Shown here: one piece after another, positions 32,968 through 42,903 of the stretch
How the letters are laid out: the number at the start of each line of letters is the position of its first letter
Position numbering within the stretch: position 1 is the stretch's first letter
Assembly (NCBI RefSeq): GCF_004342425.1
Contig: NZ_SLWQ01000005.1
Coordinates: 124,001 to 188,000, forward strand
DNA: 64,000 bases
Direction of reading: 5' to 3'
DNA from: Dokdonella fugitiva
GTDB lineage: Bacteria > Pseudomonadota > Gammaproteobacteria > Xanthomonadales > Rhodanobacteraceae
The notes under the pieces: generated by a model
Told to the model about the DNA's origin: nothing
Seen by the model: the letters and a program-made list of their open reading frames with translations, nothing else
Database searches by the model: none
Translations under genes and position numbers: made by a program

Positions 32968-34650
32968 ATGGCGAATACGAACCGTCCCTGGCTGGCCAAC
33001 TATCCGCCGGGGACTCCGGCCGAGATCGACCCGGGCCAGTACCGCTCGGTCGTGGCACTGCTCGAGGAGTGCTGCGACCGCTTCCGCCACCGGCCCGCCT
33101 TCACCAACATGGGGCGCGTGATCACCTACGGCGACCTCGACCGGCTCAGCGCGACGTTCGCGGCATTCCTCGTCAACGACCTCAAGCTCGCCAAGGGCGA
33201 TCGCGTCGCGATCATGATGCCCAACGTGCTGCAGTATCCGATCGTGATCATGGCCGTGCTGCGCGCGGGCCTCACGGTCGTCAACGTCAACCCGATGTAC
33301 ACGCCGCGCGAGCTCAAGCACCAGCTCGACGATTCCGGCGCGAGTGCGATCATCGTGCTCGACAATTTCGCGCACACCGTCGCCGAGGTGATCGGCGACA
33401 CGTCCTGCAGGCACGTGGTCTGCACCGGCGTCGGCGACCTGCTCGGCTTCCCGAAATCGGTGGTCACCAATTTCGTCGTGCGCCACGTCAAGAAGATGGT
33501 GCCGGCCTACTCGCTGCCGAATGCGATCCGCTTCAATGAAGCACTCGGGCGCGGCACGCGATCCAAGCTCGGCAAGGTCGAGGTCGGGCCCGATGACCTC
33601 GCCTTCCTGCAGTACACCGGCGGCACCACCGGCGTCGCCAAGGGCGCGATGCTCACCCATCGCAACATGGTGTCGAACATGCTGCAGTCGTCGGCGTGGA
33701 TCGGCTCGAACCTGCGCGAGGGCGAAGAGGTCGTCGTCACCGCGCTGCCGCTGTACCACATCTTCGCGCTGACGGCGAACTTCCTCGTGTTCGCGCGCAT
33801 CGGTGGCTTCAACCACCTGATCACCAACCCGCGCGACATGCCGGGCTTCGTGAAGTCGATCAAGTCGATCCGGTTCAGCGCGCTGTCCGGCGTCAACACC
33901 CTGTTCGCCGGCCTGCTCAATACGCCGGGCTTCGACGAAGTCGACTTCTCCAGGCTGCACCTGACGCTCGGCGGCGGCATGGCGGTGCAGCGCGCGGTCG
34001 CCGAGCGTTGGAAGAAGGTGACCGGTTGCGCCCTGCTCGAGGCCTACGGCCTGACCGAAACCAGCCCGGCCGCCTGCATCAACCCGCTCGACCTCAAGGA
34101 ATACAACGGCTCGATCGGCCTGCCGATCCCGTCCACCGACGTCAACATCCAGGACGACGACGGCAATGTGCTGCCGATCGGCGAGATCGGCGAGCTGTGC
34201 ATCCGCGGCCCGCAGGTCATGAAGGGCTACTGGAACCGTCCCGAGGAGACGGCCAAGGTGCTGTCGCCGGATGGCTGGCTGCGCACCGGCGACATCGCGC
34301 GGATGGAGCCCAGCGGCTACGTTTACATCGTCGATCGCAAGAAGGACATGATCCTCGTCTCCGGCTTCAACGTGTACCCGAACGAGGTCGAGGACGTCGT
34401 CGCGCAGATGCCCGGCGTGCTCGAGGTGGCCGCGGTCGGCGTTCCGGACGAGAAGTCCGGCGAGGCGGTCAAGCTCGTCATCGTCAAGAAGGACCCGGCG
34501 CTCACCGAAGAAGCCGTGCGCGCGCACTGCAAGGCCAACCTGACCGGTTACAAGCTGCCCAAATACGTCGAATTCCGCGAATCGCTGCCGAAGACCAACG
34601 TGGGCAAGATCCTGCGGCGCGAGCTGCGCGAGCCGGCCGCCGCGCCCTGA
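32968..34650 (+). CDS. rpfB: Long-chain fatty acid--CoA ligase (RpfB-like)
   Basis: This 560-residue ANL-superfamily ligase activates free fatty acids to acyl-CoA. The ATP-binding loop YTGGTTGVAKGAMLTHRN lies near residue 216. The later motifs YGLTETSPAA, GWLRTGDIA and YIVDRKKDMILVSGFNVYPNEVE-type sequence are intact, as is the catalytic lysine block PKTNVGKILRRELRE. In Xanthomonas, RpfB is this kind of ligase, encoded directly before rpfF, and takes part in turnover of the DSF fatty acid. Position supports the same role here, although a PilZ gene separates the two. It could also serve general beta-oxidation with the fadB-type gene upstream. Confidence 0.88.
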   Translation: MANTNRPWLANYPPGTPAEIDPGQYRSVVALLEECCDRFRHRPAFTNMGRVITYGDLDRLSATFAAFLVNDLKLAKGDRVAIMMPNVLQYPIVIMAVLRAGLTVVNVNPMYTPRELKHQLDDSGASAIIVLDNFAHTVAEVIGDTSCRHVVCTGVGDLLGFPKSVVTNFVVRHVKKMVPAYSLPNAIRFNEALGRGTRSKLGKVEVGPDDLAFLQYTGGTTGVAKGAMLTHRNMVSNMLQSSAWIGSNLREGEEVVVTALPLYHIFALTANFLVFARIGGFNHLITNPRDMPGFVKSIKSIRFSALSGVNTLFAGLLNTPGFDEVDFSRLHLTLGGGMAVQRAVAERWKKVTGCALLEAYGLTETSPAACINPLDLKEYNGSIGLPIPSTDVNIQDDDGNVLPIGEIGELCIRGPQVMKGYWNRPEETAKVLSPDGWLRTGDIARMEPSGYVYIVDRKKDMILVSGFNVYPNEVEDVVAQMPGVLEVAAVGVPDEKSGEAVKLVIVKKDPALTEEAVRAHCKANLTGYKLPKYVEFRESLPKTNVGKILRRELREPAAAP

Positions 34651-34672
34651 GGCGGCGGTTTCCGCTCCGGGG

Positions 34673-35020
34673 TCAGGCCGAATACGGCTCGAGGCGGTCG
34701 GCGTAGCCGCCGAGCAGGTTCCACAGCGGCGCTTCCTTGTTCTCCGGGATGCGCTCGTAGGCGAAACCGAGCTGCGTCTCGGTCACGCGCGCGAGGCGTG
34801 CATCGACGTGGATGTCCAGCGCCTCGCCGATCAGCATGTCGAGCACGAACACGTCATCGACCTTGCCACGCCAGTTGTCCGGCTTGGCCACGAGCACGCC
34901 GGTGGCGGAGATGTCCTCGATTTCGCTGCTCCAGGCGTTCAGGCCGCTGCTGATCAGCACGGCGGAACGGATCGACATGCGAGCCGGCCGCAGGTTCTTC
35001 TTTTCCCCTTCGTTGGTCAT
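34673..35020 (-). CDS. PilZ-domain c-di-GMP receptor protein
   Basis: This 115-residue single-domain protein has the PilZ signature: the basic RMSIR pair at residues 14-18 and DISATG at 37-42, matching RxxxR and D/NxSxxG. It should bind c-di-GMP in the cytoplasm. The LGFAYERIPENKEAPLWNLLG tail is a normal PilZ ending. It sits on the opposite strand between the rpfB-like gene and rpfF, with its start ATG at 35020. Its 5' region holds a perfect inverted repeat. Because RpfG degrades c-di-GMP, this protein could read the output of the adjacent pathway, but that is inference. Confidence 0.88.
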   Translation of the reverse strand: MTNEGEKKNLRPARMSIRSAVLISSGLNAWSSEIEDISATGVLVAKPDNWRGKVDDVFVLDMLIGEALDIHVDARLARVTETQLGFAYERIPENKEAPLWNLLGGYADRLEPYSA

Positions 35021-35060
35021 GCTTCCTCGCGCGTGCTGCTTGCAGCCCCAGTGTTGTCCC

Positions 35061-35084
35061 GTTCGGTTCCTGCAAGAACCGAAC
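35061..35084 (-). promoter_or_regulatory. Perfect 9-bp inverted repeat upstream of the PilZ gene
   Basis: GTTCGGTTC and GAACCGAAC flank a six-base spacer (CTGCAA), 41 bases upstream of the PilZ start. It could be an operator for a dimeric regulator or a hairpin in the 5' leader of the PilZ mRNA. No T-tract follows, so it is not an obvious terminator. Confidence 0.55.
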
Positions 35085-35392
35085 CATCGCGGAAATGTTA
35101 GTACCTGACAGCCGGACGCGCGAGCGCGCCCGCGCACGAACCCGAAACCCGGCACTCCCCCCGATTTCCCGCCGCCGCGCAGTATGGATATGCACCCTGC
35201 CGCACGCAATTCCGTGACGCAGTCGACAGAATTGACATTGACATGTCACATCCGACCGTATTTGTCAATGCTTCGTGGCGTTTACGTTAGACTCGATCGC
35301 GATCGCACGGATCAGGCACCGGGATGTGCAACACCATTCGTCGGCCGTTCGGCGGCGATCACGATCGGCCTCTTACTCTCCAGGGGTGCAAC
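35085..35392. promoter_or_regulatory. Shared PilZ-rpfF control region with low-GC block
   Basis: This divergent gap holds no gene. Around 35230-35295 the GC content drops sharply. Two TTGACA hexamers stand in tandem (35232-35237 and 35238-35243). The second is part of a perfect palindrome TGACATGTCA (35239-35248), and ATTGACA/TGTCAAT flank the block at 35231-35237 and 35263-35269. This is a likely rpfF promoter with operator half-sites, leaving a leader of about 100 bases. The rest (35085-35225 and 35296-35380) shows nothing specific beyond the ribosome binding site CAGGGG at 35381. Confidence 0.5.
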
Positions 35393-36316
35393 ATGAGTGC
35401 CGTCGAAGCGCTGCATCGCGACAACGATTTCCGCCTGCTGCGTACACAAGAAGATCCCGTCGCCAACACGAGTTGGTGTTTCATGCACGCAACGCGCTTC
35501 CCGCGCGACAGCGGCTACCGCGCGTGTTTCAGCACGCTGCTCATCAAGGAAATACGCGACTTCCAGAAACGCGTGTCCGACCGCCTGACCTTGCAGTCCA
35601 CCAACGGCGACGAGCGCATCGCGCACGTCGTGCTCGCGTCCGACGCTGACGTGTTCAACCTCGGTGGCGACCTCGAGCTGTTCTGCCGGCTCATCAAGGC
35701 GCGCAATCGCGAACACCTGCTCGCTTACGCACGCCAGTGCGTGGAAGGCGTGTACGGCTTCCACGAGCAGCTCAACCGCCACATGCACAGCGTCGCGCTG
35801 GTCCAGGGCGATGCGCTGGGCGGTGGTTTCGAAGCCGCGCTGTCCTGCCATTCGATCGTCGCCGAAAGCGGCGTCGGCATGGGCTTCCCGGAGGTGCTGT
35901 TCGACCTGTTCCCGGGCATGGGCGCGTATTCGTTCCTCTGCCAGCGCGTGAGCCCGCGCTTCGCCGAGGAAATGATGCTCAACGGCACGATCTACTCGAG
36001 CGACGAGTTGCACCGCCTCGGCGTCGTCGACGTGCTCGTGCCGAAGGGCGAGGGTGTCGCGGCCGTGCACGACCTCATCCGCCGCAACCAGCGCATATCC
36101 CACGCGCGCACGGCGATGAACCGCGTGCGCCAGATGCGCGCTCCGGTGAGCCTGGTCGAACTGATGCAGATCACCGAGGTCTGGGTCGACACCGCGATGC
36201 AGCTCGGCGAGAAGTCGCTGCGCACGATGGAACGGCTCGTGCGGGCGCAGCGCAAGCGGCCGCAGGAAGCGACCACGACGGCGCAACTGGAGGTGGTGCA
36301 GTCCGCGATGGGTTGA
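35393..36316 (+). CDS. rpfF: DSF synthase RpfF (enoyl-CoA hydratase-like)
   Basis: This 307-residue crotonase-fold enzyme makes the diffusible signal factor (cis-2-unsaturated fatty acids) from acyl-ACP. The two catalytic glutamates are present at E147 (GGGFEAALSCH) and E167 (GFPEVLFDLFPG), 20 residues apart as in Xanthomonas RpfF (E141 and E161). Other RpfF-specific stretches are ACFSTLL, HVVLASDADVFNLGGDLELF, FPGMGAYSFLCQR and ITEVWVDTAMQLGEKSLRTM. The start ATG at 35393 follows CAGGGGTGCAAC and gives MSAVEALHRD, aligned with the known N-terminus. It converges with rpfC, the stops being 28 bases apart. Confidence 0.96.
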   Translation: MSAVEALHRDNDFRLLRTQEDPVANTSWCFMHATRFPRDSGYRACFSTLLIKEIRDFQKRVSDRLTLQSTNGDERIAHVVLASDADVFNLGGDLELFCRLIKARNREHLLAYARQCVEGVYGFHEQLNRHMHSVALVQGDALGGGFEAALSCHSIVAESGVGMGFPEVLFDLFPGMGAYSFLCQRVSPRFAEEMMLNGTIYSSDELHRLGVVDVLVPKGEGVAAVHDLIRRNQRISHARTAMNRVRQMRAPVSLVELMQITEVWVDTAMQLGEKSLRTMERLVRAQRKRPQEATTTAQLEVVQSAMG

Positions 36317-36344
36317 ATCCTTTTCGACTGGCCGAGCGTCCGTG

Positions 36345-38495
36345 TCAGGACGGCCGCTCGGCCTCGGCGTGCTGCGGGCTTCCCTTCAATGCCGCGCGCG
36401 CGACTTCGAGGTGCTCGCGCAGGCCGCGCACCGACTGACGCCATTCGCGCGGCAACTGCCAGTTGCCGAGCCGCATCGCAGCCGCCGCAGCCTCGGCGAG
36501 TTGCGTGGCGCCCATGTTCCCCGCCACGCCCTTGAGGGCGTGGCAGCCGTCGCGGAACGCGTCCCAGCGCGCCGCGGCACCCGTCCGTTCGAGTTCGCCG
36601 ATGTTCGCGAGTGCATCGCGCAGGCATTCGTCGACGAACAGCGCGACGAAATCGGTCCCGAGTTGCAACTCCTCGAGTTCGCGCAGCACCTCCGGCTCGA
36701 TCGGCGAACTGGACGCGCGCGGCTTGTCGCGGCCGACCGGCTCGAGGTCCGCCGCAGGCCGCTCCGCCGGCGTCGGCGCGCTTGCGATGTCGCTCAACGT
36801 GTCGAGCAGGCGCGCCACCTGCACCGGCTTGGTCAGGAACGCCCGCGCGCCGGCCTGCTCGCACTGGCGCACGGTGCTCGTCGTCGCGTCGGCGCTGAGC
36901 ATCACGAACGGCGTCGGCGTGCGCCCGGCCTGCATCACGCGCGCCTGCTTGAGCACGTCGAGGCCGCTCACGCCGGGCATGTGCAGGTCGATGATGACGG
37001 CGTCGAAATCGCCCTGCTCGATCGCGTCGAGGACCTCCTCGCCGCTGTTGACCGCGATCGCCTTGTGGCCGGCCTTCTCGAGCAGGCGCTGCAACACCGT
37101 GATGTTGGTCGGCTGGTCGTCGGCGATCAGCAGCTGCAGTGAACGCGTGCGCGCGCGGTGACGCACGAACGGGTCGCCGAACGCGATGACGTTGGCCGGG
37201 TCGACCATTCCGGTCGTCGCCGGCGTGACGAGTGCGAACGGCAACTCGACCCAGAAGTGCGACCCCTCGCCTTCGACGCTCTCGAAGCCGATGCGGCCGC
37301 CGAGCAGTTCGGTCAGTGACCTGGCGATCGTCGTGCCGAGGCCGCTGCCACCGAAGCGGCGCCCGTGGCCGCTGTCGGCCTGCTCGAACGCGTTGAAGAT
37401 GCGCGCCTGCGCTTCGACCGGGATGCCGACGCCGGTGTCGCGCACGGAAAACAGCAGCCTCGCCGACGACGCGTCCGCGCCTTCGGCACGCGCGCGTTGC
37501 GACACTTCGACCACCACGCTGCCTTCCTCGGTGAACTTGATCGCGTTGGAAACGAGATTGATGAGGATCTGCCGCAGGTGGTTGGAGTCGCCGTGCAGCG
37601 AAGTCGGCGTGCCCGGCGCGACGCGGATCTCGAACAGCACGCCCTTGCCGTTGGCGAGTGGCTGCAGCATCACGCGCAGGCCGTCGAGCAGGTCGTCGAG
37701 GCGGAAGTCGAGGTCGACGCGGCGCAGCTTGCCGACTTCGATCGCGGAGATGTCGAGCACGTCCTCGATCAGCCCGAGCAGGGTCTTCGCCGAGGTCTGG
37801 ATCACCGTCGCGCATTCGCGCTGCTCGGTGCTCAGCCGCGTGGTCGCAAGCAGTTCGGACATGCCGACGATGCCGTTCAGCGGCGTGCGGAACTCGTGGC
37901 TCATGTTGGCGAGGAACGTGCTCTTCGCCGCGTTGGCGCGCCGTGCCTCCTCGGTCGCGTGCGTCAATGCGCGCAGCAGCGAGGACAGGTACATCGGGAT
38001 CGCGACGAGCCCGCACAGCAGGCCCCATGACAGCGCCTTGTTCTGCTGCCAGAACGGCGTGGTCATGATCACCAGGAAGAAGGACAGGCTGGCGAGGCCG
38101 ATCGCCGCGCGCAGGTAGGTCGGGCCGTAGCGCAGGCCGTTGCCGATCGTGACCCACATGATGATCACGTACAGCGGCGAGACCTCCTGCCCCGACAGCG
38201 CCATGATCGCGCCGATCGAGCCGTAGTCGGTCAGCATGCCGAGGACGCGACGCGGATGCGAGACGCCCGGGTGGCGGATCAGCCAACCGAGGATCAGCGC
38301 GCCGACCACTGCATCGAGCATGACGTAGCGCAACGCGACCTGCACGGTGGCCGTGTGCGTGCCCGAAACGGTGACGAGCCCGGCGAGATAGACTAGGAAG
38401 ACCATGACGATCGCCATGCGGACGATCGCCTGTTCGTGCTCGCTGTCGGGACGCTTCTGGAAGCGCGACCTGAGCTTGGCCAGCAGACGGGGCAT
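36345..38495 (-). CDS. rpfC: DSF sensor hybrid histidine kinase RpfC
   Basis: This 716-residue membrane kinase should sense DSF, restrain RpfF, and phosphorylate RpfG. The N-terminal input (1-175) carries about five membrane helices and the RpfC signature [13 protein letters not shown]. The phospho-accepting H200 is in [16 protein letters not shown]. The ATPase domain has [16 protein letters not shown] and GSGLGTTIA. The receiver spans about 453-570 with D503 (IIDLHMPG), and the C-terminal HPt has H652 ([13 protein letters not shown]). A good ribosome binding site (GAGGTAGGC) precedes the ATG. It lies 32 bases after rpfG, in one operon. No rpfH lies between them, unlike X. campestris. Confidence 0.95.
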   Translation of the reverse strand: MPRLLAKLRSRFQKRPDSEHEQAIVRMAIVMVFLVYLAGLVTVSGTHTATVQVALRYVMLDAVVGALILGWLIRHPGVSHPRRVLGMLTDYGSIGAIMALSGQEVSPLYVIIMWVTIGNGLRYGPTYLRAAIGLASLSFFLVIMTTPFWQQNKALSWGLLCGLVAIPMYLSSLLRALTHATEEARRANAAKSTFLANMSHEFRTPLNGIVGMSELLATTRLSTEQRECATVIQTSAKTLLGLIEDVLDISAIEVGKLRRVDLDFRLDDLLDGLRVMLQPLANGKGVLFEIRVAPGTPTSLHGDSNHLRQILINLVSNAIKFTEEGSVVVEVSQRARAEGADASSARLLFSVRDTGVGIPVEAQARIFNAFEQADSGHGRRFGGSGLGTTIARSLTELLGGRIGFESVEGEGSHFWVELPFALVTPATTGMVDPANVIAFGDPFVRHRARTRSLQLLIADDQPTNITVLQRLLEKAGHKAIAVNSGEEVLDAIEQGDFDAVIIDLHMPGVSGLDVLKQARVMQAGRTPTPFVMLSADATTSTVRQCEQAGARAFLTKPVQVARLLDTLSDIASAPTPAERPAADLEPVGRDKPRASSSPIEPEVLRELEELQLGTDFVALFVDECLRDALANIGELERTGAAARWDAFRDGCHALKGVAGNMGATQLAEAAAAAMRLGNWQLPREWRQSVRGLREHLEVARAALKGSPQHAEAERPS

Positions 38496-38527
38496 GCCTA
38501 CCTCGGCGGCGACCGGGATCGCGGCGT

Positions 38528-39577
38528 TCAGCCTTCTCCCGGCGGTTCGAGTTTCGCAGTGAGGATGTCGAGGATGCGTGCCTCGTTCGCCATCAATGCG
38601 TCCACACAGGAAGGATCAAAAAGCGTGCCACGGTGCGCCGTCATATAGTCGAACGCCTCCGCGGCGGTCCACGCGCGCTTGTAGGGGCGCTCGGACGTGA
38701 GCGCGTCGAAGACGTCCGCGGTGGCCACGATCCGCGCCGGCAGCGGGATTTCCTCGCCCTTGAGCCCGTCCGGATAGCCGCTGCCATCCCAGCGCTCGTG
38801 GTGGCGCAGGGCGATCAGGGCGCCCATCTGCACGAACTTGCTCTTGCTGTCGCGCAGGATGTCGTATCCGATCATGGGGTGTCGGCGCATGACCGTCATC
38901 TCTTCGTCGGTCAGGCTCGCGCGCTTGAGCAGGACCGCGTCCGGGATGCCGATCTTGCCGATGTCGTGCAGCGGCGCGGCCGAGGTCAGGATCGCGACCT
39001 CCTCCTCGTTCATGCCGAGTGCCTCGGCCAGCACCTCGGCATAGTGCGACATGCGCAGCAGGTGCAGGCCGGTGCCGCAGTCGCGGTATTCGATCGCGCG
39101 GGCGAGGCGGTACAGGGTCTCGCGCTCGCGCTGCTCCACCTCGCGCACGCCCTCGAGCACGCGCTCCTCGAGCGAGCGGGCCCGCTCCTTGACCGATTCG
39201 CCCTGCTGGCGCAGCTGCAGCAGGTTCTTGCAGCGCGTGCGCAGTTCGCGCGGGCGCACCGGCTTGACCAGGAAATCGATGACCCCCGCCTCGAGCGCGG
39301 CCTGGCGCACGGGCTCGTCGCCGACGACGCTGATGAGCACGATCGGCACGTCGCGGCGCGAGAGCGAGCGGCGGAAGCGCCGGGCGAACTCGAGCCCGTC
39401 CATGTCGGGCATGCGGTAATCGAGCAGGACGAGGTCGGTCGCATGCGCTTCGGACCAGCGCAGCGCCTCGACCGGGTTGCCGAAATCGGCGGTATGGACG
39501 CCCGGGCCGATCGCCTCGACCACATGCCGGAGCATGGTGCGAGCCGAGGACTGGTCATCGACGATCAATACATTCAC
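38528..39577 (-). CDS. rpfG: HD-GYP cyclic-di-GMP phosphodiesterase response regulator RpfG
   Basis: This 349-residue regulator has a receiver domain (1-120) with phospho-acceptor D53 ([13 protein letters not shown]) and an HD-GYP domain (about 150-340). The HD pair is in [13 protein letters not shown] (204-205), and [13 protein letters not shown] holds the GYP (267-269). Phosphorylated by RpfC on DSF binding, RpfG cleaves c-di-GMP and so lifts repression of extracellular enzyme and dispersal genes. The GTG at 39577 was chosen because it starts directly at the receiver (VNVLIVDDQ) and has GCGGAGAG upstream; the in-frame ATG at 39619 lacks this. Confidence 0.96.
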   Translation of the reverse strand: MNVLIVDDQSSARTMLRHVVEAIGPGVHTADFGNPVEALRWSEAHATDLVLLDYRMPDMDGLEFARRFRRSLSRRDVPIVLISVVGDEPVRQAALEAGVIDFLVKPVRPRELRTRCKNLLQLRQQGESVKERARSLEERVLEGVREVEQRERETLYRLARAIEYRDCGTGLHLLRMSHYAEVLAEALGMNEEEVAILTSAAPLHDIGKIGIPDAVLLKRASLTDEEMTVMRRHPMIGYDILRDSKSKFVQMGALIALRHHERWDGSGYPDGLKGEEIPLPARIVATADVFDALTSERPYKRAWTAAEAFDYMTAHRGTLFDPSCVDALMANEARILDILTAKLEPPGEG

Positions 39578-39715
39578 GCAACTCTCCGCGACCGCGTTTG
39601 CGGGGCGTCCAAGGGGCAAACCCGCCGCTGCCCCGGGCGGGGAAGGCGGCGTGTTGGTCCTAGGGTAGCACGCGGGCGCGCCGGATCGTCCACAAGTATC
39701 CCTTCGGACGCCCTG

Positions 39716-41236
<1,521 letters not shown>

Positions 41237-41265
41237 GGGGAAATCGCTTCGGATTCGCGGCTGCG

Positions 41266-41374
41266 GCCCCTCTCCCGCCGGAGAGGTCGGGTGAGGGCCC
41301 GGGGTCGTGGACATGTCGCCAGTCGCCGGACCCTCATCCGGCGCTGCGCGCGGCCTTCTCCCGCGGGGAGAAGG
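41266..41374. repeat. CCCTCTCC-type dispersed repeat between prfB and lysS
   Basis: A CCCCTCTCCCGCCGGAGAGG hairpin unit is followed by a GTCGGGTGAGGG block. Further on, CCCTCATCCGGCGCTGCGCGC leads to a second hairpin, CTTCTCCCGCGGGGAGAAGG. The two halves are mutually inverted. This arrangement is a familiar multi-copy intergenic element in GC-rich Gammaproteobacteria. It would form a large secondary structure in the prfB-lysS transcript. Confidence 0.65.
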
Positions 41375-41380
41375 CACGCG

Positions 41381-42506
41381 CTATGCGTCGATGCGTTTCG
41401 CGCCGGCCTCGAGGCCGGCCTTGAGGCTGCCCTCGATGAACTCGTCGAGGTCGCCGTCGAGCACCTTCTGCGTGTCGCTGCGCTCGATGCCGGTGCGCAG
41501 GTCCTTGATGCGGCTCTGGTCGAGCACGTAGTTGCGGATCTGGCTGCCCCAGCCGATGTCGGACTTGGTCGCCTCGAGCGCGTCCTTCTCGGCATTGCGC
41601 TTCTGCAATTCGATCTCGTAGAGCTTCGCCTTCAGCATCTTCATCGCGCGGTCGCGGTTCGCGTGCTGGCTGCGCTCGGTCTGGCAGGCGACGACCACGC
41701 CGCTGGGCACGTGCGTGATGCGCACCGCCGATTCGGTCTTGTTGACGTGCTGGCCGCCGGCGCCGGACGAGCGGTAGACGTCGGTCTTGAGGTCGGCCGG
41801 GTTGATCTCGATGTCGATGTCGTCGTCGACTTCGGGCGAGACGAACACCGAAGTGAAGCTCGTGTGGCGGCGGTTGTCCGAGTCGAACGGCGACTTGCGC
41901 ACGAGGCGGTGCACGCCGATCTCGGTCTTCAGCCAGCCGTAGGCGTAGTCGCCCTCGACGCGGAACGTCGCGCTCTTGATGCCGGCGACTTCGCCCGCGC
42001 TCACTTCGAGCAGTTCGGTCTTCCAGCCCTTCGACTCGGCCCAGCGCAGGTACATGCGCAGCAGCATCTCGGCCCAGTCCTGCGCCTCGGTGCCGCCCGC
42101 GCCGGCCTGGATGTCGACGAACGCGTTGGCGGCATCCATCTCGCCGGAGAACATGCGCTGGAATTCGAGCTTCTCGACCTTGCCGGCGAGCGCGTCGACG
42201 TCGTCGGAAACCGCGACCGCGGTGCCTTCGTCGTTCTCGGCGATCGCGAGGTCGAGCAGGTCAGCCGCCTCGGCGAGGCTGTCGGTCAGGCCGCGGATGC
42301 CGTCGACGATGCGCTCGAGGCTCGCGCGTTCCTTGCCGAGATCCTGCGCGCGCTGCGGATTGTCCCAGACGTCCGGGCTCTCGAGCTCGCGCGTGACTTC
42401 TTCGAGCCGTTCGGCCTTGGCATCGAAGTCAAAGATACCCCCTGAGCGACGCCACGCGATCCTTGAGATCGGCGATGCGCGCATGGATCGGATTGGTCTC
42501 GATCAT
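41381..42506 (-). CDS. prfB: Peptide chain release factor 2, with programmed +1 frameshift
   Basis: RF2 (374 residues after the shift) ends translation at UGA and UAA. The first 25 codons ([20 protein letters not shown], then LRGYL) end at an in-frame UGA at 42429-42431. This sits in the canonical slippery site AGGGGGTATCTTTGAC, where the ribosome shifts +1 at CTT and continues [21 protein letters not shown]. The SD-like AGGGGG element and CTT-TGA-C are exact matches to the known signal, so the gene is autoregulated by RF2 level. The GGQ motif is in [14 protein letters not shown], and the SPF stop-recognition tripeptide is in [12 protein letters not shown]. Confidence 0.97.
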
Positions 42507-42903
42507 GTGGTCGGTCCGGAAAAAGGAATCGCGCATCCTAGCAAAACGGACCGGACTGTAGGGCGGTACGCGCAAGGCGCGTGCCGCCGCGCGCGGGAGG
42601 AGGAGCCGGCTGTCGTGGCAGCGGCGGGAACCGCTCCCGGGTTTGGGCCGAGCGGCGAGGCCGAGGAGCATCGCGGCTTCCTCGCCACACAAGCGCGGCG
42701 CACATCACCTGTAGGAGTACCCCGTGCGCAACCGTCGCCCGGGTGTACTGCGACGCTGCGGTCGCCCTCAGGGCGGGCTCCTACACGACGTCGCTTCGCG
42801 GCCCCCCCCCGCCGCGAGCGGTATTGCGGGACCAGGGCACGGTGCGAGCCGCCGATGTGCTCGGCGTGCCCCAAATGGAGCCGCGCTGGCGCGCGACGGC
42901 CTG
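42507..42903. repeat. prfB-recJ gap with hairpins and a TGTAGGAG repeat
   Basis: No gene is visible. A hairpin at 42562-42588 pairs GGCGGTACGCGC with GCGCGTGCCGCC. A dispersed repeat at 42709-42786 starts CCTGTAGGAGTACCCCGTGC and ends CGGGCTCCTACACG, so its ends are inverted (TGTAGGAG / CTCCTACA). A run of nine C's lies at 42802-42810. Some of this may contain the prfB promoter and the recJ terminator, but I cannot point to clear elements. Confidence 0.55.

Noticed and set aside
42802..42810. C9 homopolymer as a phase-variation tract
   Set aside because: It lies in a gene-free gap and not in a coding frame or between promoter elements I can define.
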